Origin: Crossaster papposus
Taxonomy: Eukaryota > Echinodermata > Asteroidea > Velatida > Solasteridae
Reading direction: 5' to 3'
Length of the DNA stretch: 64,000 bases
NCBI GenBank assembly: GCA_037893245.1
Contig: JBAIAA010000118.1
Location: 744,001 to 808,000, forward strand
Below, in pieces: positions 1 to 11,935 of this stretch. Position numbers and translations under genes: made by a program. The notes under the pieces were generated by a model. That model saw only the letters and a list, made by a program, of their open reading frames with translations. It did not search any database and was not told the origin of the DNA. Position 1 is the stretch's first letter; each line of letters opens with the position of its first letter.

Positions 1-450
1 AACAAAGCGGTCGAACTCCTGCAATTACTCGCGTAAATCTCGTGGCCGATTTGCGACGCCGGCCCTGCAAATAAAGTTCGGGATATGACCTTATTAACGC
101 GTGCGCTGCGGACTGACTGTGGTACGTGTATAATTCACGCGTAGTTCTGCGTTGCCGAAGGCACGTTTACCTACCTGCCATAAGCGGCGCCCTTCCTCGT
201 GGCCTATGTTGATGACTCTCGTGTTTCACATGTCACCGTACAAATGGATACCAGTGTCCCGCCTTCCCTTCTCTATTGTACAATGTATGGAGCGTACTGA
301 CATCGTACGTGCAAGTACGCTTAATACAATGTACACGTATACTGGGGCCTTGCAATCAAGGACAAAAAACATGAAATTTCAAGGGTGTCTCAGGGTATGT
401 CCAAGTTCGCCTTTTGCTACAAAACACAGGGAAGTCTGAGAAGTACTTTT
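1..450. other. intergenic, nothing recognised
   Basis: No gene is visible. An open frame at 152-439 has no recognisable domain and no splice context, and is taken as chance. The stretch at about 360-450 resembles 3100-3200 (both read roughly as an AAATTTCAAGGGTG-like run followed by a CAGGGTATGT-like run), so it is probably the edge of the repeat block that follows. Confidence 0.5.
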
Positions 451-3400
451 ACATTAACCTTTAGAGCAAAAAACAAGATTATATCTGTCTGGGTTAATTT
501 TTTAGGAATTTTTTAAGGAAAAGAGGTAATTTCATTATAACTTCCGGTCTGGTGACGTCATATTTTTTTATTTCCGTCAACCTGTTCCTATCATGAAGCT
601 GATTATATACATCAGTTATAAAGTGATTTGAACAAACTTCGCCACACACATCAACAGATTGTTCATTTCAAACATTTTTCAACCTGCCGCTAGAGGGCGC
701 TAAAACAATTTATGATGTCACCGATCACTTTTTTGTAGAGCGCAGCCTAGCTAGAGACTAACATCGTTAAAAGTAAGTTCAAATCATTTTCCACTTTTAA
801 ATTATAAGCCACTTCCGGTTTGGACCGGAAGGAAGGGTCACGTGATTTTACGCACACGAGATAAAATGAAGACCCTTAATTATTCTATCGATTCCCACAA
901 ACATCTAGTTTCGGTCTTTCGCGGTTGATTTTGTATTGATTTTCAAAGATTAAATTATTAAAACTTTAAGATGACGTCACATGTCACGTGGTGACGTCAT
1001 GATGACATCCGAGTTTTAGGCACTAGCTCAGTATGAGTTCCGAGTATGTGCAAAGTTTCAATGACATTGAAGTCTGTTTAATGACAAAAGTGACCGCCAG
1101 AATGAAACGTGTACAAAGTCTATGCGATTTATGGCACAAGAACAAGAAGAAGAAGAAGAAACTAGAACTACGTCTGTTCGAGGAACAGAACATAGGGCTT
1201 TTTCGCATGTACATTTTGTTTAGATTTAGTTTTCAAGAAATTAAACTATTATACCTTAAAAAACATTCAAAACGAATTTAACTGAATTGAAACAGATTAA
1301 AATGAATTTAAACAGATTAAATCAAATTTAAATGATTTTGAACGAATTTAAACTATTAAAAACATTTTTAAAGAATTGAAAATAAAATAAAACGAATATA
1401 AACGCATGTAAACAAAATCAAAGTTCATGACGTCACATGCCCCCTGATGACGTCACCACGACAATACGTGTCAATTCACATATTGTCACTATGATATTGG
1501 TCTGTGCCAAGTCTGCAGTCAATCTGATCAAAGGAAGTGTGAATTTTTTAAGTGGAATAAAATTAGAAAGAAAGAAAAATTCATTAAAAATGAATTGATA
1601 ACGTCAGTAATACGTCACTTCGGTTTTGCGTACCAATGATCGTATCTAACTTCTCAAGTTTCATGACGATCGGACCTATTCTTTTGTTTATTTTTTAAAG
1701 TTATGTTTTTGATGACGTCATTACGAAGTCACACACGTCCAAGGATCAAATAAAGGATACAAATAGGCGTACAGCTCAAAAACTTATTGGAAATAAATTG
1801 GAATTTTTTTGAAATAAATTGTTTTAATGAAAGTATATGATTGACACCCCTTGGTATATAGCTGTAGTGGTGGCGTAACTACGGAGGACGTCCTTCCTTC
1901 CCGTTGGAGATATATGTGCGCCCCTGGGTACTACCCCGACCCCCATTTGAAATGTATAATTACTACACACAAGTTCCTGTATTCAGTACGTGCTCCTCTG
2001 GAAAATTGGTGCACGGCTTTAAGATATTCAGCTCTAGGCCGCTGCTTGTTGTATTGCACTTCCGGTTTGGACCGGAAGGAAGGGCCAAGTGATTTTACGC
2101 CCGGGCGATAAAATAAAGATCCTGAATTATTCTATCAATCGCCACAAACTTCAAGTTCAGGGCATTTGCTGTTGGTTTATTGATTTTCAAAAATTAAATC
2201 TATTGCACCTTTAAGATGACGTCACGTGACCCCTGATGACGTCATAATGGCGTCCTTCTGCGAGACATGAGTTCATAAATATGAAGGCGCTCGATTATGC
2301 TATAAAATCGCGTAAAATTCGAACTCAGATCTTTCATAGTTGATTTTATAAAGATTTTAAAAGATTAAATATAGAAATCAATTTCAACCTGCCGCTAGAG
2401 GGCGCTATAACATGTTATGACGTCGCCGGAATTTTTTGGAAAAGTTTATTCTAGCCAGACAATAACATCGTTGAAAGTAAGTTCATATCATTTTTCACTT
2501 TCAAATTATGAGGCACTTCCGGTTTAGACCGGAAGGAAGGGTCACGTGATTTCACGCACACGAGATAAAATGAAGATCCTGGATTTTGTTCTATTAATTG
2601 CCACAAAATTCAAGTTTCGGTCTTTTGCGGTTGATGTTTTATTGATTTTCAAAGATTAAATCAATTGCACCTTTAAGATAAGGTCACGTGGCCCTGATGA
2701 CGTCTTTCTCGTGGTGTCTGTCGGCGAGACTGGAGTTCACTATTGGGTCTTCACCTGGGTCAAGTTTATGGGAATACGACTTTGTTTTTCCGTTAAAAGT
2801 GCTTTGAATTGTGCAATCAACGTTTACAAAGTCTACGGGGTTGGATTCTGCGTAGCCGAAAGCGTGTTTACCTACCTGTCGTACGCGGCGCCCTTCCCCA
2901 TGGGCAATTTGATGACGTCATCTTGTTTCACAGGTTGGCGGCTAGTGTCCGCTTGGGTGAGCGTACATGTGCTTGCACGAACGATGTCAGTGGTGATACA
3001 TTTGCTCAATGCATAATACACTATCAGTGTATACGTACATGTACTAGCATGTATATTATACGTGTGCCATGCACACGTAAGGGGTCAATGCTTTTTGCAC
3101 CTAGGCCAAAACGATTACATTTCAAGGGTGCCGCAGGGTATGTTCAAGTTCGTTTTTTGCCCCAAAATACAGGGAAGTTCGAGAACTACTTTTACATTAA
3201 CCTTTAGAACAAAAATCAAGATTGTATCTGTCAGGTTTAATTTTTTTGGAATTTTCAAAGGAAAAGGAGTCTTTTCATTCTAACTTCCGGTCTGGTGACG
3301 TCATAATTTTTTCTTCCCGTCACCTTGTTCCTAGCATGAAGCTGATTAAATACACCGGTTATAAAGTGATTTCAGCAAACTTCGCCACACACATCAACAG

Positions 3401-3870
3401 ATTATTCATTTTAACAATTTTTCAAACTGCCGCTAGAGGGCGCTATAACATGTTATGACGTCACCAATATTTTTTTTGAAAAATACATTGTAGCCAGACA
3501 CTAACATCGTTGAAAGTAAGTTCATATCATTTTTCACTTTCAAATTATGAGGCACTTCCGGTTTAGACCGGAAGGAAGGGTCACGTGATTTCACGCACAC
3601 GAGATAAAATTAAGATCCTGGATTATTCTATCTATTGCCACTAAAATTTAGTTTCGGTCTTTTGCGGTTGATTTGTTATTGAATTTCAAAGATTAAATCA
3701 ATAACACCTTTAAGATGACGTCACGTGACCCCTGATGACGTCACCATGACGTATTTCTGCGAGACACGAGTTCACTATGGGGTCTTCACCTGGGTTAAGT
3801 TTTATGTAAATACGACTTTGTTTTCGATTAAAAGTGACGGGCAGAAAAAACGTGTACAAAGTCTATGGGG
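450..3870. repeat. diverged repeat block rich in CRE, E-box and ETS-like palindromes
   Basis: The same segments recur several times. The inverted ETS-like unit CTTCCGGTTTGGACCGGAAG (or close variants) followed by GGAAGGGTCACGTGA occurs near 812, 2058, 2515 and 3554. The phrase TGCCGCTAGAGGGCGCT occurs near 684, 2393 and 3427. Palindromic TGACGTCA sites recur about a dozen times (for example near 551, 972, 1428, 1447, 1710, 2217, 2234, 2921, 3296, 3716, 3734), often as a pair flanking CACGTG. Successive units differ by substitutions and small indels, so this is an old, diverged tandem or dispersed family. No long coding frame runs through it. Whether it is a transposable element, satellite or regulatory array cannot be settled from one locus. 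Confidence 0.75.
1262..1420. repeat. degenerate AT-rich tandem repeat
   Basis: Loosely repeating units of about 14-18 bp around the phrase AAACGAATTTAAACT run through this interval with many substitutions. No coding potential is seen. It lies inside the CRE-rich block and separates two of its units. Confidence 0.6.
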
Positions 3871-3879
3871 TTTAGGTTA

Positions 3880-4105
3880 CTAAAAGAAAAGAAAAAAAAA
3901 AAAAAGAAGAAGAAGAAAAAAAAAAATCAGAACAAAAACAAAGGCTTTTTCGCAAAATTGCGAAAAAGCCAAAAATAAAACAAACAGAACGAAAAGAAAG
4001 GGTTTTTCGCTTTTAAGCGAAAAACCCAAAAAAAAAAAAAAAGAAAAAAAAAAACTTTAACGATTACAATAGCTGTTTCGGCTGAATTGCCGAAACAGCT
4101 AATTA
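3880..4105. other. A-rich tracts carrying three successive perfect hairpins
   Basis: Three short inverted repeats sit one after another, separated by purine or poly-A runs. Arm GGCTTTTTCGCAA is mirrored by TTGCGAAAAAGCC (about 3941-3970); GGGTTTTTCGCTT by AAGCGAAAAACCC (about 3999-4027); AGCTGTTTCGGC by GCCGAAACAGCT (about 4069-4099). Loops are 2-6 nt. They resemble transcription terminators, but in a eukaryotic repeat context a role is unknown. They could equally be foldback scars or replication-slippage products. Confidence 0.7.
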
Positions 4106-4722
4106 GCGCGTGGTGACCAATCGCTGTAGCGCATTATCGCGACTTCTGGGGCCTTTCGCGCGGTTTCCAGTCAGTTCTACAGAAGGCGTCAATGCTAGAT
4201 CAAGTACCTGAATTACCCGAAGAATTATAACTGAGTGTTGCCGTAGCGGATTGCTGGCGAACGGGATTGACCGGTGAGTCAGCGTAGAAGTTGTTTGTTA
4301 GATTACTGGGGACCAGGGTTAAACGGGCGAGGTAGACCGCTTAGTTTGGGGATTTAGCAAAGCTTAGAGGGATCGGAGGGCTTGCACGCTGGGTGTATGT
4401 TTCATGCCTGTTGGCGTGGCGTCGGCTGAGCAGTCCTGGTTGTTGAGCTAGTTGTTCCCGTAGAGGTTTACTGAGTTAGCGGTTTAAGTGTCCCGTGTGG
4501 TCTAGTCAGATTTCCTTGAGCTATTCGTTGATCACTGTAGTTATTCAGGTGTATGGTGGAACCTGCGAGGTTTACCTATGCTCGCTGCCAGTGAGCTGAA
4601 CCTGGTCAAGGTGCGTGGTACCTCGTGAGGCTTACTCTGTGAATATTTAATGAGGTTGCCTGTTAAGTGTTTCATTACCCTGCTTTTCCTTGTGTTTCTT
4701 TATATTACTATAACACATATAA

Positions 4723-5000
4723 GGATTATAATTGTATAAGCTGTGTGAGGCTTACACTGTATAAAGATAACTTGTTGTAAAGATATTATATCGGTATAAG
4801 CTGTGTGAGGCTTACACTGTATAAAGATAACTTGTTGTAAAGATATTATAATTGTATAAGCTGTGTGAGGCTTACGCCGTATAGAAAGAGCTTACTGTGA
4901 ACAGGTTATATTGTATAAATTATAGTTAACGTGGTGCAGTTGACCACGTGAGGCTTACCGAGCCGGGTGAGGCTTACCGAGCCTTGTGAGGCTTACTGAG
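4723..5000. repeat. 60-bp tandem repeat grading into an 18-bp tandem repeat
   Basis: Three consecutive 60-bp units begin with CTGTGTGAGGCTTAC at 4741, 4801 and 4861. The first two units are nearly identical and the third is diverged. They are followed by a shorter iteration of GTGAGGCTTACCGAGCC-type units of about 18 bp (about 4949-5000). Earlier sequence (about 4560-4640) holds the related phrase CGTGAGGCTTACTC, so the array may begin further upstream in degenerate form. No open reading frame spans it. Confidence 0.8.
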
Positions 5001-5788
5001 CTTCGTAAGGATTATTAGGTGGTGCAGTTGACCACTTTATTTCTGTATAAACTAACTGATTGTTAATTAACACTGATTCATTGACAAGAGAAGAATAATA
5101 AGAATCATAACTGAAATTCTTGTCGCTGTGAGGATTATTTGGATCACTGTGAGGTTTATTATAATTATTTAGTGCTCTGCTATTATATCAAGTTAACCAT
5201 GCAGTCATAAAACGGTGGTATATTTCCACCAAACGAGCTGCCCCTAGGTTAAGTCCGCCGTTCGTTTATTGTCCCCCCCCCCCTTGCGTCTGGATAGCCG
5301 CTCATCCTTGCGCGAGGTTAATAAATATATTTGTTGGATAATAAGAGTTGGTTGGAGTCCTGGGATAATAAGACCAGTCCCCATCTAGGTCCTCCGCCGG
5401 TTCCGCCACAATACTGTCTTGTGTACACATCCATACACACGCACATAATCCTGTATTTGTGTATAATGAATAATTCATGAGAGGCTCAAACTCGGTCGCT
5501 GATTGGATCCCTCGGAAAAGCGAGGGAGAATCGTCGAAAACTAAGGTTAAAGTTAACAATTGATTGCCAACTAGTGCTAGACCCTTTGGGGAATCCAAAA
5601 TCATGTACGTTTGTCAAACGTCAGCTCCAGTGCGAACATGGATTCAGCTGCATTTTGTAAACTACGCATCATGAGACCAGCGCGCACGAAGCCGGGATTT
5701 GAAAAAGAGACAGCATTAACGAATCTGCGCGCGTGGGCGCCGAAATAACCCAAAGGGTCTAGGGCTAGACTAGATAGGACAACGCGTA
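5000..5788. other. intergenic, no recognised gene
   Basis: Two minus-strand open frames of 71 and 100 codons (5302-5816) abut each other but show no known domain and no good splice sites. A C-run of about 13 bases lies at 5271-5283. I see nothing I can name here. Confidence 0.4.
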
Positions 5789-6150
5789 TGTGTCGTGGCC
5801 TCGTGGTCTGGAGCATTGAATTTGTAATCTGTAGGTAAAGCTACAGGTTGGGGGTTCGAGTCCGGCCTGGGACTATGGTACGTGTGCCCTTGGGCAAGGC
5901 ACTTTGTCACTCATTGCTTCTCTCCACCCAGGAGTAAATGGGTACCTGTGAGGGCAGAGATGGTTATTGTGGTTGAATTTAGCTACTTTGCGCCGAAATG
6001 GCAGCATTGAGCTGTATACTCCCCAGGGAGCTGAGATGGTATTTGGAATGTTTCATGGGCCTAATGACCGGGGTAATAATGTAAAGCGCTTTGATACACC
6101 CACATTGTGGGAGTCTAAAGCGCTATATAAGAACTAACATTATTATTATG
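5789..6150 (+). mobile_element. tRNA-derived SINE
   Basis: The 5' part carries a tRNA-like head: GTGGCCTCGTGGTCTGGAGC as an A-box-like region and GGGTTCGAGTCCGG as a B-box (RNA polymerase III promoter). A unique body follows, with the phrase GGGCAAGGCACTTTGTCACT. The 3' end reads AAAGCGCTATATAAGAAC followed by ATTATTATTAT, the kind of tail shared with L2/CR1-type LINEs. This structure identifies a SINE mobilised by a LINE. It is about 360 bp and looks full length. Confidence 0.85.
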
Positions 6151-6654
6151 TGTTTGTGCACGAAGGCGTGATCCGAAACAATGGCGGCGAGCTTACTGCA
6201 GCGGGTAAACGCGGCATATGTATTCACTCTGGAAACTAGTCAAGTAGTTATCGATATTATCGGATTTTTTTTCGTATGGGGGTTATGAGAAACTTAAGCG
6301 CTCTACCAATAAAATCAATAAAAAAACCATTAAATTAACTAACGAATTACGATAGTGAGTCATGCAGCTTTTTCACACTTTCTTGATATATAGGCCTAGC
6401 TAGGCCTAATATTTTTTCTTACGTAATGTAGCCTACACTTTTGGCCCTTCCCTGAAATTGGTTTCCAGTATATTGCTCTTTTATTTTACCACCCCTATAG
6501 GTCGTTTAATAGTTCAGTTGGAGACAGACACAGAGTGAATTTAATGGTCGTATTGAATTTCTAAAATGACATAGAACACTCATAGGGCATATACTGGAAG
6601 AACGAAATTGAACCGCACAAGAACAATTATATTTATATTTTAAATGCAGAACAA

Positions 6655-7730
6655 ATTTATTTATAAACAGCAATACAAAAAGCAAAAATTAAAATCATTT
6701 AAAGTAGAGTTACTTGTATAACATTCAAAATTATAAAACGATGACGACAATTGAATTGACAAAGGAATGCTATTCAAAACGTTTGCACCAGCATACTTAT
6801 ACGACTGCTTGAACTCAATATTGGGTTTAGTGAAAACAAAATCAAAGAGCAGCATTTCTGGTATTAAAGCCATGTCTATCGAAATACATTTCAACGTCAT
6901 TACATAATCTAATTGGAGCAATCCCATGAACACATTTATACATTAAACAGGCTAAGAAGAAATGTATTCTTATTTCTAGAGTTTGCCAAGTAATTGTTGA
7001 ATAATGTCTTTGCCATGATAATTACCATAGTCAAAATTATTAGAGACAATCCAAGCAGCTCTTTTTTGCAATCTGAGAAGAGCATTTTACTGGTCAGGGA
7101 AAAATTTTCCAACACGGAACAAGCATAGTCAAAACATGGTTCAATGGTCGTCTTATAAAGATTGTCAAGTAACTGACTATTAATAGTATGTCTAAGTCTG
7201 GATAATAAATTTACATGTACTTTGTAGGCAATTAATTTACAGAGATTTCTTACATGTGGTTCCCAAGTGAGGTTATCATCAACTTCAAATACCGAACACT
7301 GTTTACTTGTTCAAGCTGGGTGCCTTCAGAACAATTTTTAATTTGTCAGAATCGTTAGTATGACAAGATTGCAAAAGCATGATTTTAGTTTTATTTGGTT
7401 AAATGCTAAGTCTATTAATATTATACCAAGTAAAAAGTCATCAATATTAGATCGTAACACCCGGTTTGTATCATGGGCATTTTTTCCTGTCACATAAATA
7501 ACATCATCTTCTGCGAAGATATTACAAGTACTGAAATTAAAATTGTGTGTAATGTCATTAATAACAAAAAAAATGAACAATATAGGACCTAGTACACTCC
7601 CCTGTGGAACTCCAACAGTAATATCATTAGAGTTGGATAATTTATCATGGCAACTCACAACTTGTTTTCTATTTAAGATGTAATTCGTAAACCATTTATG
7701 TTCATTACCTGACGCACCGTACTCAGTTTA
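6655..7730 (-). pseudogene. LINE reverse transcriptase fragment (degenerate)
   Basis: On the minus strand, 7338-7658 encodes the reverse-transcriptase core with GVPQGSVLGPILFIFFVIND and FAEDDVIYVTG, the latter replacing the usual Y/F-A-D-D catalytic box with an inserted Glu. Downstream, 6661-6933 in another frame encodes a typical LINE ORF2 tail (FKQSYKYAGANVLNSIPLSI). Frame changes and stops separate the two pieces, so the element is dead. Family is probably CR1/Jockey-like, judged only from the RT and tail motifs. No endonuclease domain is visible upstream, so it is 5'-truncated. Confidence 0.85.
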
Positions 7731-8149
7731 AAAATAAGAGATCATGATCAACGTTTAGATTTCATAATAGACATGACAAGATTTCTAGTCTTACATGTAT
7801 ATACTCGGCTAAATGAGTCACGGCGATTTTTTTTAATTGAATGAGCTTTTAAAAAATGATAAAAATCCCTCTTATACATCAATTTAATAATACAAGGGGT
7901 CATCCAGGGACAATAATCTCAGCTCTGCCCGTCGCTTCAGTTTATATTAGGCTCGTCTTCTTTCTCCCGTACCACTAGCCTACAGCATTCCGACTCCAAA
8001 TGGTTTGAGCACACTGACCGCAGCCAGCTGCAGCTCGGTGGCAATACGATTTAGACGAGCTTACAGAACTTTACACGCACAAGTCACCGCTTTCTAGCCG
8101 GGTTTTTTTTTCTGAGGAAATTAGGGGGAAATAACTCAAAATTAATCAA

Positions 8150-8705
8150 ACAATATAGGCAGTACAAGGCAATACAATACAAGGCAGTTCATGGACATGC
8201 ACCAAGTTACATAGCTGACCTGATTGAGCGGTACACTCCATCTCGGCGACTACGATCTTCAAATGAACTTCGCCTCCAGCCTCCTTGCACACGATCCCGC
8301 ACCAAGTTCTACGGGGATCGATCATTTTCTCAGGCTGCAGCTCATCTGTGGAACTGCTTGCCCAACAGTCTCCGTCAAGCTGACTCATTGAACACTTTCA
8401 AGTCTCTCCTGAAGACTCATTTATTCGTGATATAGACGAGCCTTTCTCGTTCTGTTTCATAGCCTAGTCGTTTTATATTTGGTTATAAAGTATTACTTGT
8501 ACTCTATGTTTTTATCAGATCTGTTAGTGGTAGTTATAGGTTGCAGTTTTTATCGTAAGTTTTATAGTACATTTCAAGTCTTTTTATTCGTATATCTTTA
8601 TTTCACGCTTTTTAGATAAGTCCAGATTGTGTTATTTATAAACTGTAAGGCGCTTAGAGGTGTTTTTTCACATAAAGCGCATTATAAATATCTATTATTA
8701 TTATT
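8150..8705 (+). pseudogene. L2/CR1-type LINE 3' end
   Basis: The plus strand encodes the extreme C-terminus of a LINE ORF2: YKAVHGHAPSYIADLIERYT, then RTKFYGDRSFSQAAAHLWNS and LPNSLRQADSLNTFKSLLKT, ending at a TAG near 8437. An AT-rich 3'UTR follows, closing with GTAAGGCGCTTAGAGGTG, AAGCGCATTATAAAT and ATTATTATTATTA. That tail is close to the SINE tail at 6100-6150, suggesting the SINE uses this class of LINE machinery. This is a 5'-truncated copy; only the last 90 or so codons remain. Confidence 0.85.
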
Positions 8706-9950
8706 AGGCCTACGCATTTTGGTTACTTACTTATTAAGTAGGCCTATTGTTAGGCCTAAATAACAGGCTAGTTTTACAAGGGTGCAACTCGAATGTATTT
8801 AAAAAATGTTCTGCAATTCGAACTTAAACGTCGATTTGTCGCCGTACTCTGAAGCTACGGGAAATCATAATAAAGCGTCCGCGAGTGTGTACTAGACCAT
8901 AAATTTACGTAACATCACATAGGCCTAGTAGTACTAGTACAGTAGCATCAAGAACGACTTACTTGCAAAATAATAGTCCATATTTCCGACTCAATGGACA
9001 TCCTTCTCCGGGCACTTCACTGCTGCGCAGACCATAACCAATGTTCTTATCTATTTTAAACCATTTGGGTGCAAAATCCTGTTTTTCCTCCAAATGTGAC
9101 TAACTTAAGAAAAAAAGTCTTCCACTTTTTAAAAAACTTCCATAAGTCGTGCACAAACGCGGTCGCGTCACGTTCGTTCTTAACCCTTTGAAAAAAACAC
9201 GCGCGCGTACGCCATTTAGACGCGAAGGCCTATCCAGTCTATATAATGGAGATCAATGGGTGCGACCATTGATCTCCAATATATATTGTTATACCGCGGC
9301 AATAGATTGTGAATTTTTATTGGTCGAGAAGCGTTCACGTGACATGCCACAAAAACGCATGTATCCGAGTGTGCCGATGTATGAGCATGGTATGAGTGAT
9401 GTACGCCGAGTACGCGTGGTACATGAGTTCATGTACCCCACGGCAGGGGGGGGGCGGAGGGGGGGCCCAAAAAAGTGCGCCACCAACGTTGGTTTGTATC
9501 TCATTCGTTCTTCCGCGCTTGCAAGCAAAGATCGTAGAGCGCCGTAGGCGCAAGATAGATTACTTCACCTCCAAAATGGAGGTACGACATGGAGCGTTTT
9601 GGGCGCCATTTTAATAAGCGAAACATGAAAAAACTCCCGGATGTGCCGTTTGTTTACATGTAAATCATCGCCGTCTTCGGACCACAAGTTCGGATGCTTA
9701 AACCGCCAGAATTGTCAATCTTCCAGATCAGAAAGAACAAGCAAAGCTCAGTGCACTGAATAAAGTTGGTTTTTAATAAATTGTTGGTATTTGACACGTA
9801 AATTTTCCATTTGTCGACCCGACCAAAAATCGTTGATGCGTCGACCGGAGCGCGCACAGACAACTCGACGGATAAGACAACTCGACTGCGCACGGTTCGC
9901 GTCATTGCGGCCGCGAACTGCTGTGTTTTGGCAGGGCGCTACACATCACG
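8706..9950. other. intergenic with palindrome and G-rich run
   Basis: A short perfect inverted repeat (TGGAGATCAATGG and its complement) lies at about 9247-9279. A G-run segment at about 9446-9475 followed by GTGCGCCACCAACGTTG recurs at about 33218-33277, so it is part of a dispersed repeat. No coding sequence is supported. Confidence 0.5.
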
Positions 9951-10110
9951 ATCGAGTTGGCTCAACGGTCGAGTAGGCTCAACGGTCGAGTTGGCTCAAC
10001 GGTCGAGTTGGCTCAACGGTCGAGTTGGCTCAACGGTCGAGTTGGCTCAACGGTCGAGTTGGCTCAACGGTCGAGTTGGCTCGACTTGGCGCGACGGTCG
10101 AGTTGGCTCG
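9950..10110. repeat. 17-bp minisatellite
   Basis: The unit CTCAACGGTCGAGTTGG repeats about eight times with almost no variation between about 9958 and 10080, then degrades to two variant units by about 10110. The near identity suggests recent expansion. A long open frame crosses it only because 17 bp repeats lack stops; it is not a gene. Confidence 0.92.
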
Positions 10111-10533
10111 ACCTTCCTCTGCAGTAAGGTTTAGCGTTTGATTTATCGATTTCTTTGTTTGTGTTTGTGATTTTATCACTAGCAAGTAGCAAAATATTTG
10201 CCTAATTTATTTATAAAATAAGTATGACTAATGACTGTAAAGTTAGTCTATCCCCAAGGGCTAATGTCAGGAGCGATAGCAATGTTACAACGTTGTATAC
10301 ATCATTGTATAATTGTATTCCACACAAATAATTAAAACTCATTTGCACAGTTTTGCACAGTTTTTTTTGTATAATCTTTAGTTGCAAAATATTATTAACA
10401 TCTTGTTTTCACAAAATAAAATAACAAATTATGAAAGATATAGATGTCGATAAAAGTACAAATAAAACATTAAATAAACCATTTACAGCTGTCAAAAAGA
10501 AAATTACTTTCGTTAAGTTTTCTTGGTTTAAAT

Positions 10534-10805
10534 TTAAAGGTAGGATACACCATTTGCAGATATCGAAAATATTTACTACCGAATTATTAATAAATATCTT
10601 ACTTATTTGAAAGTAAATAATGATTCTAGGCATCTCGCAAAAAAAAGAAGATAAAACAATCGCTGTTTTTGTGCTTTTCTCGGCATCCGTGATTGTAAAA
10701 CTTCGGACAGGTCAGTTAAACGATATTTACTATAAGATACAACCCCCCAAATCTACCCATTCATGATAATTAAAACAATTACCAATGGTGTATCCTACCT
10801 TTAAG
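10534..10805. mobile_element. TTAAAGGTAGGATACACCAT-family MITE, copy 1
   Basis: Terminal inverted repeats read TTAAAGGTAGGATACACCAT on the left and the near-complement ATGGTGTATCCTACCTTTAA on the right. The internal phrases TATTTACTACCGAATTATTA and GGTCAGTTAAACGATATTTA are found in all other copies (near 36.4, 42.5, 47.9, 49.0 kb). It is about 270 bp and carries no coding sequence. Ends with TTAA fit a TTAA-targeting family (piggyBac- or Kolobok-like), but an autonomous partner is not in the window. Confidence 0.85.
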
Positions 10806-11935
10806 TAATGATACTAAAATAAATTTAAATCAAATAAGTTAAGATGGCCTAAGAGTAAGACAATTAAAGCTGTTTACTACTGGTGTATTTAAGTAATTAA
10901 ACAAAAATACAAATAACTTGTTATAAAGATGAGCCCGTGACACTTTATACAATTTTCATTTGTAGTTGGATGAATCTGTAAATAGATGAAAATGTTGATG
11001 TTGGCTACATTTGGTCGATTTGTGTGATATCCCAATCGCACTATGTGAATGGGAAATCTATTGTTTATGCAGCCATCCGTAGTTCGATTATAAGCAGAGA
11101 AATGTTTACACCATCGACAGATTGTGCAACAAGACTTGCGCTTTGCTCGACCGCGCAAAATCCTGATCTTGCAGCAACATGTTTGCACAATCACACAAGT
11201 CTTGCGTTGCACAATTTGTCGATGGCAAATGAACACATGATACCTGTGCGAACGATATGGGTTCAAGGTGACTATATAGGTCCAAGGCCCCCGGGTTCAA
11301 GGTGACTATATAGGTCCAAGGCCCCCCCCCCCCCCCCCCCCCCCCCTTATTTTGATTTGCACACACACAATATAATAGTTGCCATTTAGTTCCCCCCTGA
11401 AAAATTGGTGCACCCCCAAGTTGCCCTTTAAAAAATAGACCATGTAGTTACGCCACTGGATAGATCACCTGATAGCCACGACCAGAAAATATGTTTACAC
11501 TACGAGTTGGCGAAAGGGTATTTCATGACAGTTCTTAAACAAAGGAAATTGTTGCATGCCTTCATCACTCATCACGCCAGGTGCCATTACATGTAGTTGA
11601 ATCCAACTGATCTATCCTGGCAGTCTTTGAAAAGTTGATCTCGTCTGTACATAAAGAAAAAAAATGCAAGTACAAATTTAGCAATGTTCAAAAAGGTATT
11701 TCTGCCCCCATTCCACTGACCTTCCTGGACACACGAGCCTACTTGTAATTAATCGTATGACAGCAAACACATTTTACAGCTTCTCAATCAAAACATGCAT
11801 GGCTTGAATTTGTACTAAAGGAGATGTACTGGTACATTTGTTTTGAGTTTAGGTCAAAATCTCTTGAAGTTGAAAAATAGAAATCTACATAAATGCCACA
11901 GTGAAAAGATCTGAAGGAAGTGGTAGGCCATTGGC
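10806..11935. other. intergenic with a short duplication and C-run
   Basis: The phrase GTTCAAGGTGACTATATAGG is duplicated in tandem at about 11261 and 11294, followed by a pure C run of about 23 bases (11324-11346). Near 11440-11460 GTAGTTACGCCACTGG is the complement of a GTGGCGTAACTAC motif also found near 1870 and, as GTGGCATAACTAC, near 18248, probably the end of a dispersed element. No gene is seen. Confidence 0.5.

Noticed and set aside
4723-5000. CRISPR-like array
   Set aside because: Units are contiguous tandem repeats without unique spacers, in a eukaryotic genome.
9811-10134. 107-codon frame with repeated SSWLNGRVG-type units
   Set aside because: A 17-bp minisatellite read in all frames; the repetitive peptide is an artefact of the array.
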